A DNA stretch of 64,000 nt from assembly GCF_022581195.2 (NCBI RefSeq), contig NC_061454.1:1426001-1490000 (forward strand). The letters run 5' to 3'. This document shows positions 11,972 to 24,900 of the stretch, in pieces. Every line of letters begins with the position of its first letter. The first letter of the stretch is position 1. The position numbers were made by a program, and so were the translations under genes. Under the pieces are notes generated by a model. It was not told the DNA's origin. It ran no database searches and saw nothing but the letters and a program-made list of their open reading frames with translations. The stretch is from Helicoverpa zea. Taxonomy: Eukaryota; Arthropoda; Insecta; Lepidoptera; Noctuidae.

Positions 11972-14900
11972 ATAATAATGATGAAAAATATAGGCAAAGA
12001 TGCAAAGCCATCTGGCCCAAAACTTGATGATGATAGCCGAAGACTATTAAATTATATTTAAAGCGGAAGAATTTATTTGTTTGTTATCTTATAAACAATA
12101 CAGTTTCAGGGTTAGATAGCCCACTTACCAAAGAAGGCTTTAGGCTACTAAATCTTAAAAGAATACTAGACAAAACAACAGTTTCAGTCTAAAATTATTG
12201 TGACACCGTGGTTTTAATTTCCAAACTACACCGCCCATGATAGCATAGCATTGTGAAAAAACTCATTTTTGATGACGAAAACTGTCATTATCTTACCGAA
12301 GCTACAGTAATTCTTTATTGATTTTCTTTCTAAAGATTAAATTAGTTTGTTGATTTGACAATAATATAGTTTCCACAATGGTTCGATTAGTATTATTTGT
12401 GAAACAATAGTTGTTTGAACGTATTAAAATGGTGATGATCTAACACACTCAACAATGATTTTTGTTACTTAACTTGTAAGACAATCATCTTTCTTTATAA
12501 TTATTAGTTTGTGATGACTGCATTCCATCGTAAGAATGGTATAATTTACTAGCTTATGCCTACAGCGTTGTTCGTGATGTATGCGTTAAGCGTTCTAAGC
12601 CTAAAGCGTTCCGAAAAATGTTGTTCATATTTTCGGAGATAAGCTATTACTATAAGATAAAAAGATTTAAAAGACATGTTACCTATATGTTAATAATAGA
12701 ATACACTTTTTTGAGTGATATAAAAATATATATCCTTATCGCTGTTCTATATGCATTCATTTTGCTACCGAAATTGCTATGTAACACGACGAATATATAG
12801 TCGTGAAATTTTTATTTTAATCTGCGGAGTTATAATATATGTATATATAAGCTATGGCTGAGAATTTATACAATTTTACTTTGTTACTAACTTTTAAGAA
12901 GTTATAATACTTATTTAATTTGTTAAGGAAAATCGACCACCTACAGCTAGGTGTGTTGCAAAATAAATTTATTTACGTTACATTAAAATATAACCAATGC
13001 GAATCGCTTAACCCGTTGGTCAATTTCGCGGTTACTGGTCATTTGAAAAAAACAACTGACATTATAATACGTATCAATCAAACGATTATAAGCCTTATTA
13101 CATAAGAAATAAGGGAAATAAAGACGTATTAAAAAGTGCGTTAATTTGTAAGATTTCATAAAACAAGTTGCCAGATCAAAAATACCTGAATATTTAATTC
13201 GTAAATTGTGAAATTAATTCTAAAGTGTTGCCATTAATTAGTTATAGTTTGCAACTATTAGTACTTTATTGTCATGTTTTTTGTTGTGTATTTAATTTGT
13301 TATTGAAATTAAAACGCAGTTTGGTTAATACGTTGACCCGTGAAGACTGCAATGGGTCAGATGCTGAAAGTTCAATCAGCAAAAAGGTTTATTTTATTGA
13401 AATGCACAAAAAGGTTGTATTGACAAACTTAAAGACTTTGATTTTATTGTTTTCCTATTACTTACTTAAAGACAACCAGACTTTTCTACATAATAAAAAA
13501 ATCTATAATGCAGATTTTATTACCCACATGGTTTGCATTTTTTTATGGCCAACTTATATATTTTAATTTTTTAAAGAACAGTGTAATTTATCTCAAAAAA
13601 TGTTACCGACAACGCGACATATTTCCTCATAGGTACCTAATACACAAACAATTCAATTATGGTACAATAAATTTAAAACTTAAAACAAACAATAAAACAA
13701 TATTCTCAACACAACAGAAGTCACTCAACAAAATATCCAAACATATTTTGTGAACGCACTCGCACCCATAACACCTCCTTGCTTACAAGTCCCATAACAA
13801 TTGGCCAACATAAAGAACTGTCAATATCTTACCCAGCCATCGTTTGTCCAGATAATATCAAAACATTTAGGTTTCAGACCATTGTTGTGGTAACAATGAT
13901 GTGTTGCGAAAATTGAAATTTCTTTGCCTTTGCACATGCATCCGCCATGATGGATTGCGTTACGTTTGTAAATTCGATTAATATTTTTTTTATTGTTAAT
14001 AATTGTAACTGTTAATACAGTGCCCAATTCTCAATCTTTTTCATTTATAAAAATAATATATTTTTCATTTGTCATTTTAGGTTGAGTTTTTTTTTAACTC
14101 AGGTCACAAATAAGGCCACTGCCCATTTTGCTTGCAGACACATAAAAATACTTCCCAGATACCTTGCCATTATCCCTTTCTCTCAAATCCTTATATTATG
14201 AAGTAGATATACTTACCTAAGTGTGACTCTATCATGTGTATTTTAAGAATTTCATCAATTAAAATTATGTAAACAATATTCATTGAATGCATTCATTGAC
14301 GTTAATTTTTAAACTCTCCCGCTATGCTATGAAAAGACAGTCAATACGCATTTGTTTATCAAACAAGCCATTGAACATTGGCATCTGTTGACACTAGACA
14401 ACTATTACGACAAACTATTGTAGACATGAGTACAAACTGGATATTGTTTACACCAGAGATACCTCAGATCACTTTTTAACCGACTTCAAAAAAAGAAGTT
14501 ATTAGTTTTCCCTTTCACGAATCCGTTTGAACTCTTTTAGCAGACTTCAAAAGAAACGAGAAGGGAATACCTACCTATGTGTGAAAAGATTAAGAAACCA
14601 ACTAACATCCGCATAAAAGTTAAGACCGAGTTCAGCTTTTGTAATAATGATGTAAAAAGGGTCAAAATGCAAGCATATTGTCGCGTCAATCCATGTCAAT
14701 CATCTGCTGGCCTTTACTTTTTGACAGCTATTGGAATTCAGAACAGACACCATTTTGAGATTATACTTTTTTTTACGGACCAAAGAGTCCGAAGCTCGCG
14801 TTACCACACAATACCTTTAACTTAAATGGTGCAAAACGTTCAAACACCAATTATATAGTGAAGATATGCCCCATTCTTTCACAGAAACTGTGGCTCAACG

Positions 14901-15699
14901 AGGTTTGTGGCCATTGTGTTCATGGAACATTACTGTTATTGCACCATCGGCAGATATCTCGCCTGATTAATGATTTTACCATAAGATTTGCGATGGTTCT
15001 CGCAAGGGCTGTAGCCGAGGCCGCATTGTGATTCACGTTTGCATTGCTGGTTCTGATTGGTCATTGTTTTTTTGCGATTTAATGGGGACGCCTTTAGAAA
15101 TGGAGCGAAACTTTCATTTGTTAATATTATGATGTAGAGATTGCGTATACATATGATTTAAACCATTGCTTACAGTTACATTATTATGGTTATAGTTGGG
15201 AAGAAATCCATTATTAATTCATTCAAAATTTAGCCAATTAAACTTGCAGTATTATTTTAACCATGATTGATGGTCAAGTTTTTGTGCTGAAGTGGCAAAT
15301 CACCAAATTGCAAAACGATCTTCTGTAAGCACGCTGGGTACTTGAAAAGGTCACACTTGATCTTGGCACCAAGTGTCAGCTAATGTTGCGTATTTTGACA
15401 AAATCAATTTAATTAAATATTCGGCCTTGCCATTTAGGCAGCCTAGAAAATACTATAAGATGTAATAGCGTTACAGAAACCTAGATATTAGGGTTTCTAA
15501 ATTCAAAATGACGTAGACATAACGATGACCTAAGCTATAACAACAAAGTCACTGTTATCTATCTTTCTATTTTGTTTTGTCATCATCCGCATCACGCATC
15601 TGACCTAAAAATATTATAGCATACGCAACATTCAATTCAATTAAAATCCGATGCTGCAGCCGTCTGTTTAATTCTCATCTATGATGAATCCTTTCGAAA
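11972..15699. other. intergenic, no gene seen
   Basis: Very AT-rich. Open frames around 12600-13750 are Ile/Leu/Asn/Lys-rich with no motif and are judged to be chance. A piece at 12110-12155 (ttagatagcccacttacc) is a Lep1-type remnant. The gap holds no supported gene. Confidence 0.45.
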
Positions 15700-15975
15700 C
15701 GAGAAGGGAGTATGCGGAGTAGGGGTGGTAAAACGGACAGGTGGTCGCGGCTCGCGCTATTGCCGTGCCGACTGCCGCAGCGCGTATCCGACCGTCACGC
15801 AGTACAAACCGTCACGTCAACATTCCCGCTCAAATTTGAATTTTTAATCGCCATTTTGGAACATAGTGTCGTGCAGTGATTTTTTTTATTTTGTCGGAGT
15901 GGCAAAGGACGTACGCTTTAAGGATAGTGGTGTGTTGTGTGATGGTACTCAGCCGCTCTGGGTTTTGAGAGCAGT
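15700..15975 (+). promoter_or_regulatory. FAS1 gene promoter/5' UTR with an 8-codon upstream ORF
   Basis: A locally GC-rich block (15720-15830) stands out from its AT-rich surroundings just before the signal-peptide exon. An upstream ATG at 15942 opens an eight-codon frame ending in TGA at 15966-15968, only 7 nt before the main ATG at 15976. Such a uORF would be expected to reduce or condition initiation at the main start. The transcription start site cannot be fixed by eye. Confidence 0.45.
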
Positions 15976-18900
15976 ATGAGGGGCAGAATTTGTCAGTTTT
16001 TGTTGTTGGCGCATGCGGCCTGCGCCATCACCGTGCCAAGAGTAAGTAGACTTTATTATTATCTAAAGTATGTATCCAGCCTAAAAACTATTTCCCGCAT
16101 CTTCGGCAATGGTCCGGAAGAAAGCGGCTGCTAATTACAACTGTATGCGTTGAAAGTGGATGAATTCGCGTGTGTTACATCGATTATTTATTATCCCAGA
16201 TACATATGTAATGATTAATTGATTTATTCCGGGGCTATTTGACGGCAAATCTGAATGCGTAAGTGGTGATCGGAATTACCTATTTATGGTAATTTAATAT
16301 GCAAGGTACTCTTATCATGTTAATTACGCTTTCTCAGAAAGTCTTCAGCTGTTAGACAACGTTATTTTTTGTTGTGGAAATCTGATATTTAAAAGAAAAT
16401 AAAGAAGGGCTTACCAAAAGTTGAAAAGGTCCTTGCCTAAGTATTATAAAAAGGAAAAGTATATTAATTTAATTCCTTCTAGGTTGTAATCCTAAAAAAA
16501 AAATAGAACAACTAAAAGGTAATACAACAAATCCTTGGTCAAATAGTCACCGGGCGCAAGGTTTTTAAGTAAATAATGTCAAAACCATTTTAGACGATAG
16601 GTTTAGAAAATACTCGTAGAAAAATTATAAAAGATTACACTAAGAGCTTCCTCTTTTTTGGGAAACCGGTAAAAAAAAATCACAAAGAAGTTTAGTAGGT
16701 CACGGATGTTTAAATACCATAAATAAACGATAGAATTGCGTGTTTAAAAAAGTAACATCGGAAAAACGGGAATAGGAAGCTACGGACACGAGACATGATA
16801 CACAATTTGTCATCAATCATCATTATAGAACTATGGTTATTATCATCCGAGGAATCTGCGTGCTTGCGTGAAAATAGACAAATATTTTAACGACTTTTTT
16901 TTATTTTCTTTTGTAACACGAAGGTGTGCTTGAATGAGTTTTAACCGAGTATTTTTTGTGATGATAGAGCCTTGTTAGACAAGTTGTCGATGGTATACGT
17001 CAGATTTTGAGTTTCATGCCCGGCTAAGGGAAAATAGGTTACGTTTTTGGAAGAGTCGCAGAGAATCAACAAAATAGCAAAATTAGATATTTTACAATAA
17101 TAATTATTAACTTACGTTTACGTGCAGGTACGATAACTAACTTGTACTTACCTTTTACGAAACAATCTAAGTCGTTTTCGAAAGATCTTTTGCTGATCCT
17201 AATTTCAACAGCGATCTAAAAGGGTTTAATTTTTCATTCGTCATCCTTTCAGTTATTAATTAAATGCAACTAATATGCAATTATGAATATCCATTAATCC
17301 ATTTCATGTTTATTAACCAGTTCATGTTTATTACCTTTATTACGAAGTATTACTCGTCAAATATATAAAATTGTTACATTTTGTTTGCGTGTTTTGCTTT
17401 ATCTACATTGTCTTGTTTTCATTATAATTTTGATTGGAACTAACGATATTGAGACGAAACACGAGATTTTTTTTAAGAACGAGTATTTGAATCATTTATC
17501 GATTGAACATTACAGCAGAATAGTGTGTTTTTTCTCTAACCAATATTTTTTTATAAGTGTAGAAAAAGCCGTATGTACTGGGAGAGTATATGAGATTTAT
17601 TTCCTTACCGGAAGTACGCTGCCTATTTATTTAAGCAATTTTTAAGGTTAGGCACAACCAGCACATTTCAGGTCATGCCTGATCTAATATCAGTTTTATA
17701 CAATAGGATAAGTATAAAGGATAAATTATATTGTATTAAATATGATTTCATTATCAAATGCAATCATCATGTTATTCACTTATTTTCGATTAGACGTTCA
17801 GGATTTAAGACTTTATTTTCTAGAAACTAGAATATCGATCGACTGGTAGATAGTACTTGGGTTTCTATAAGAACTAAATATAAAGACAGGACCTCTGACC
17901 TCATTTAAGAATAGGTAACACCTAGTCATTCTGTCACCGCCTAAACCATGTTATAATCTATAATCGGATACACTCATAATACATTAAGTATAGACATATT
18001 ACACTCAGTTAGAGGACAAACCTTTCTCTCTTTCACTTAAGAGTTTGCACAACCGATGATGTAACATACGCCTTACAAAATATACGCCACAGAATTATTT
18101 TTAGCAAAACGACTCGTCGCGATTTAGACATTTTTGTGACTAAGACTTTTGTGCGAAAACCCACTGTGCATATGGGCACGTCTCTGTGTCCGTCTTTACG
18201 TAATCGGTCTCGTTGGAACAGGATGTTAATTTGGTATTTTTTTACAAAAATGTATTTTCGATTTTCATGCACCTTACATATTATGTCTTTATGTCTCATT
18301 TGTAAACTCGTAAGTTTATGGTGTAATAATATCTACGGAGGATAATCATCGGTGGTTTATCTAGGTACTAATTTTTAGGGTAAAATTAAGAAGTAATTAG
18401 GCAAACTGCCGACAAGAATGTTCAAAGCCGGCCATAAGCCATTGCATACATAACAACGATAAGTTATATAGCTATTTTATTTAGAGTCACTAAAGAGTTT
18501 TTTTAAAGTACATTGTAATAGGTCATGTATATACTTCGAGCCTTTTTCCCAACTACGTTGGGGTCGGCTTCCAGTCTAACCGGATGTAGCTGAGTACCAG
18601 TGCTTTACAAGAAGCGACTGCCCTATCTGACCTCCTCAACCCAGTTACCCGGGCAACCCAATACTTACTTACTTACCCTTGGTTAGACTGGTGTCAGAAA
18701 TACTGGCTTCTGACTACCCGTAACGACTGCCAAGGATTAAAATATATGATTACCTATACATATATAGGTGGATTGTAATAGGTCATGTATGTACAAAAAA
18801 TTCATACAAATAAATAAATCTTCTATCACACATTGCCCAAAATTAAATGAAGATAATCCACGTAACGCATGCAAAATGCAAAGTTTTATGAATAAACATG

Positions 18901-21900
18901 ATGCCGCCTTGAACTACAACCATGAATACTGATGCGATGATATACACACAAATGCTTAGAAAGTTAAATAACGTGGATATTGCCCAACATTAAGTTTAAA
19001 AGCCGAATTTATTCGCTATCGTAGTACTATGATGGTTATTTGGGCAATTTAGTTTTACTGATGTAGATTTAGAACGGTCAATTTCGCTTGCTTTGGTTGA
19101 GGCCGTGTTCAATCGAAACTGACTTTCAGACGACGAATGTGAGCAACATACACACGAGTGTGATTCACATATTTACTTTTTAGGGTTCCGTACCCAAAGG
19201 GTAAAACGGGTCCGTCCGTCTGTCACCAGGCTGTATCTCATGAACCGTGATAGTTAGAGAGTTGAAATTTTCACATTTTCATAGCGGCAACAGAAATACA
19301 TCACGTATTTCTGTTATTACCCTTTGGGTACGGAATCCTAAAAAGTAAATATGTGAATCACACTCGTGTGTATATGTGTTTTATAACAACAAATGACAAC
19401 TGAAAACTAGAATACAATAAATATTTTGGGGGGCTCCCATACAACAAACTTAATTTTTTTTTGCTAATTTTCTAAATAATGGTCCGGAACCCATCGTGTG
19501 CAATTCCGACTCGCACTTGGCCGGTTTTTTGTTCACATCTAACCGACGATACGTTATTCACAATATACATAGACGCTGACATTCAACGGCTGACAGTCAG
19601 TTTGACTTGAACGCAGCCTGAAGATCAGCTTTTATTTTTATTCACTGTAGTAAAAACGAATAGCTATTGCCTACATGCGGTTTGTACTTATGTTAGTCTA
19701 ATGTCTATGAGCTAGGTACTAGAAAGTTTCGTCACAATACGTTCAGTAGTTTTTGATAGTAAGCTGTAAATAATAACAAACGATTTGAGCATTATACGCA
19801 TGCGTAAGTTAGATAAGCATTAGTGTGAATTGCTAAATAAAATATTCTAAATCTGAGGTCGATTTGTCAACTTTTAAGCATCTTGGTTAGCTATAATTTT
19901 AGAATTTTCTACGAACATGATATCTATAATCTAGTATACATAAGAGGGTCTATCTCACCTGGGGCCCGATTCTCCAAGTTAATAATGTCAAAATCGAATA
20001 GAAATCGAATCGCAATATGATCGCAATAGCAGTTTTAACCATATCGGGCATTCTGCTACTAATAAAAGACCAATCGTATTCGATTGACATTTTATTGGTG
20101 TGCGATTGGTCTGCTATTTTGGTAATTTTGGTCTATACGGTAGTTTACTGTACAATCATTTTGCAATCGTAAATCATTTGCAGACAAAATGATTCATTAT
20201 TGAATGACAGAAAAGGATAAAAACGTTTATTTCAAAGAAAACATAGCGGAATGCCACATACGCTTCAATCGTAATCGAGCCGGGATCGGATCTCAGTCGA
20301 ATCTAGTCGAACGTGAATCGTATGTCGCTTAAGTAAAATTAGGAGAATCGGGCCCCTGTATGTTATGTGCCGTGCTAAGCTTTTCGAGCGCCCCTTTCGA
20401 GTTGGCAGACTGTGGACAGACTTTCATGATTGAACACTTACCTACCTACCTATCACCTTCATTTGTGCGTCGATCAATTAAATTATTCATCCAGCGACTA
20501 ATACAAAACTACCCGTTTTCCCGTGGGAACTACTGACCATACCGGGATAAAATATAGCCTGTGTTCCTCGTGAAGAGTGCAGTTTTCCAACAGTGAAGAT
20601 TTTTTTTTAATTGGTTCAGTCATTTCGAAGCTTTTATACAAGTACAAACAAACAAACGAAAAATATTTCCTCTTTATTATACATATTAGTATAGAAGTAT
20701 GATAATAGCACGTCAGTATAAGTATTGCTGCGTTTAAAACAAGAACAGTAGTGAAAATGCAATAACAAACATATTAAATGACAGCTTAACCATATCAACT
20801 TTTTACATCAGAAAGAAATAAAAGGAAATAAATAGGAAATACACCAATTTGTCAGCTTTCCTTGATAGACAATGTATTGTCTATGTTTGTATGTAAGCAA
20901 TTAATAGCCTAATAACAGTGAAGCGTGAATCTCGCGTGAGACAAGCAACTACTTTCACCTCTGCGCGGGCGCACCTCTGTGATGTGACATTATTGTTTAT
21001 TATTTATATACGTGAGATTATAGGATTTTTACTGTTTTATACTAAAATAAATGAAATTCAAATCAAATCAAATCAATCAAATCATTTATTCATTTTTATC
21101 AAAGTTCACATTAAAATACAAAATTATTTCTTAAAATCTAGACATAATATGTGCTAACATTATAATTGCTTGAACTAGGTTCAACCTGTGTCTCAAGCGA
21201 AAACAGACCTTATTTGCTAATTTGACAATCTAATATACAAAAAATTAAATAGCTAACATCGATTAAAATACATACTTTGCTTATACCTAATACTTATTTA
21301 TTATTTAATTGGTGTTGTATTGAGCGATATGGCAAAAGTTATGGTAGAAAATAGAAGAATTACATTTCTCAATAAAATACTTATACTTACTCAATCCATG
21401 TTCTACCTACTTATTTATTTAAAGCAATAAGTAAGTAAATTGGTAGTAATAAGTAAGTAGGTAGACTTAATTAACAATCAATATAAATAGGTACTTTATA
21501 CTAATTTATTTTACAAAATGATTAATAACTAATTGTATCTAGTGTAAAAATAAACAATGTGAACAATTTATGTGTGAACCAATCGAAACTAGTGGAAAAT
21601 TAAACCTTTGTATAAATATAGTCTACGCAACAAACAATCTATCTAAGTAATGGGATTACCTATTGATACCATAAGCAACCAAGAAAAGTAAAATTGTGCA
21701 AAAATTAACTTACATCATCTGCTAACAATTTCACAATTGCAAAAACCCATTAATGTGAATTATTATCAAATAAGCGATCGATAAAGCCGCCATTTTGTAA
21801 CTCAATCAACAAATCTTAAAACGCAGCTTTTGTAACGCAAAGGAAACAGATGAACAGCCTCTATGTATGTAGTTTATGGATATAGTCTGTAATGCAATTC

Positions 21901-24900
21901 ATGTGTCGTCTGGTGTGATTTAATAGCTTATTTAGACTTCAGAATACGATTTATCTTCGTACATATACACTATATGTATATCTTAGGGCCTATTTTCAAT
22001 CGCCAGAAGACTTATCTTCTAAAGAATATGTTCGACGTTTTGACAGCTTAACGGCTAGTTTCTTCATCAAAAGTAAAAGCCAAAGTAAAAGTCAAAGTAA
22101 TATCTAAAGTAAAAGTAACGGTCAAATTAGTTTTTTTGTATTAGTTTTGCTGTTACTTTAGCCTTGAAAAAACGAATTTGACCGTTACTTTTACTTTAGA
22201 CATTACTTTGACTTTAACTTTTGATGAAGAAACTGGCTGTAAGTATAGAAAATATGTTAAACTGCTATATTTATTCCATTGATGAAAGTTAACTGTTGGG
22301 TAAAAAATTGGCCCTTACAGCGGTAGAGTTTATTTGTGAGTTTACATGCTATGGGTAACTTATCTCTGAAAGTGCTGAATATTTTATTATTTTATGCGTG
22401 TACTTCTTACGAGTGGGTTAGATTTCTAGTGCATTCTAAATTATTAGGATTAAGAATTTTCAAGTTAAATAACGCATTTTATAAAGTTATTATTTCTACT
22501 TAAAGAAGGTCACGCGGTCTTACTAGGAACCTATTACGTGTTATATGGTAATAATAAAAATAAGATTATACGGTCCAAGTCACGGGCTTAACTATTATTT
22601 AATATTTCATGCCTCGTCGCTTAGAAATTCCCACGGCTGTTAAGATTTAATTAAGATTGGTGTATTTCAACGTGCAAGGGCTTTTGAACACTCTTTAATT
22701 GCTTACCTCCTTTTTTTTACTTTTGAATGCTGTCTAAGTACTTATTTAAGTATTCTTTCTACCTAGAACTTGTTTTCTTAATAATAATATTATAAAGTGG
22801 AAAAAAATATTTTTTGTATGTTTGTTCTTCTTCTTCTTTCGTGTCGATGACATGTCTTATAGTGAGACTACACTTTGTCAGCCCAATATGCCGCCACAGC
22901 GAGAGCACGGCCGGATGCACTCATGAGGTCCTGCCGCGAGCAAGTTTCAGGGCACAGTGGACATGTGATGAGGTGGGACATGGTCTGCATAGCAGCCCCG
23001 CATTCGCACCCAAGGTCCGTCCCGCCCGTGAAACCCCACCTGGACCGATTGTCTTTGCTTCGGCCGACCTGCGTTCGGAGTCTGTTTAAGGACTGCCAAA
23101 CTCTTCTCGGGAGATCGTGTCCAGGAGGGAGTCTTTCCAAGAGCGGGACAAACGGAGTGGGCAGTGAAATCCAAAATGTATGTTTGTGATGGATAAACTC
23201 AAAAATTACTGGATCGATTTTAAACATTATATGCGAGTAGCATAGGCTAAATTATCCTGGTACAGGCAGTAAATTCCCACGGGTCGCGGGTGACTTGAAA
23301 TTTTAATTAAGTAGGTACCTATATAATTTTTCTAACTTTATTTAAATGTCGCTACACAAAAAATGATGTAATCTAAAAACAGCCTTTAAAATATAAAAAA
23401 ATGCAAATGCAACATTATGAGAAATGTAGGCGATTTCTAAATTAATGAGCCTAAGGAAATGTCTTGGCAGTTGCGAGTTTGCGAGGAACGTCTTTGCGTA
23501 ACGCAGTGGAATCGGGGAACGCTGATACCATCTTAGCGATCTCTCGATTTACGCAATTTACCACTCGATGTTGCATCGAATTGCTATTCGAATTACGTTC
23601 ACCGTAAACGGAATCATTCGAATACTCGTATTCCAATTAGTATTACAAATACATCCTTATTTGTGCATTATAAAGATGATGTAAGATTATTCATTCGGTC
23701 ATTCACAGCGCGCCATTTGTCATTTTCTCGAAATAAATCTTGTCTCAGTTTTAATGTTTACTCATTAATCTTCTTAAAGAATTGTTAGTGTTCTTATTGT
23801 AATTAGCTGGTGGTTTTCTGATGTATTAGGTTAATTACAAAAACTACTGGCTATGTATTTCATAATCAGTTTTACTATTGGCGGGATTTTTTTTTAATCA
23901 TTTTGACAGATGTCATAATTTCTTTGTTTTTGCTATTTAAAATTTGAATTTTGTATTAATATTGTTTATTTTCAAATATTTAAATGTATTGTTGATTCAT
24001 TTATTGTGAATCCACCTTTTTGTAGCTATAAAATAATAATGACACTGACATCTCAAACTACTCTCTTAAAGAAATTCCCTCAAGAAAATCAAATAACATT
24101 TTCACGAATCCGTGAGTAAAACTCATCAGCTTCGTTAACAGTTTATATAAGTTTCGCAAATATTTATACTTAATATAATAAACAGTCACGTACCTATATG
24201 ACACGATACTCACTTTCTCCGTAAGAACAAGTTCTCGGAGCTTTCTGCTTCATACTATTGTGTTAGGTCGCTGACATTATGCGTAATTATATAAAAATTA
24301 TGTAGGTGTGTATAATATCTATACAGAAGCCGGTTTTTTGTAGATGATGTAGGAATGTTTTTTTTGCATAGGTTTGTAGCAAAATTGGGATCTGATTCGT
24401 AAAGGAAAGTAAGATAGAATAGTTTAATAATTGCGGCTATGTATGCAAATATTAATTGTATTTATATGTACCTATGTAGGGAAAAATTACGCGCTCTTAC
24501 GTACATTCAGTCTCAAATATAATTATAAAAAGGTAGAACCATAGAATTATAGTAGTAGTAGGCTTTTTTATTGTTTATTGTACCCTAAAGGCTTCAAAAC
24601 TGCGGATTCAATTTGAACTTGAATTTGATTGCATGTAAATTGTTTCCTTTAATAGTTATAAGATTGGCGTCTTTGCTCGTGGTTCCTACCTAGTCAACAC
24701 ACTTTTTAAAGCAGCCAGTATCGTATTCACGACTTCAGTATTCACATAACGATACTCACGACAAACGCTTTCTACCACAGATAAAAAAATCATATGCAAA
24801 TTATTCATTCTACTAGGTAAGTAGGTACGTAAAACCTTGTCAAAACTTCATAGTACTTTCGCTTCATTAAAATTAAACTTCTTATAAACGTTTTCAAAAA

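Noticed and set aside
12600..13755. Cluster of 60-113 codon plus-strand frames
   Set aside because: Composition follows AT-rich DNA, frames do not connect by splice sites, and no homology is evident.
22814..23189. Two plus-strand frames opposite the LINE fragment
   Set aside because: They are shadows of the GC-richer minus-strand LINE coding remnant.
23451..23636. Minus-strand 61-codon frame with Asn/Ser repeats
   Set aside because: No splice signals, no motif, and it lies among repeats in FAS1 intron 1.
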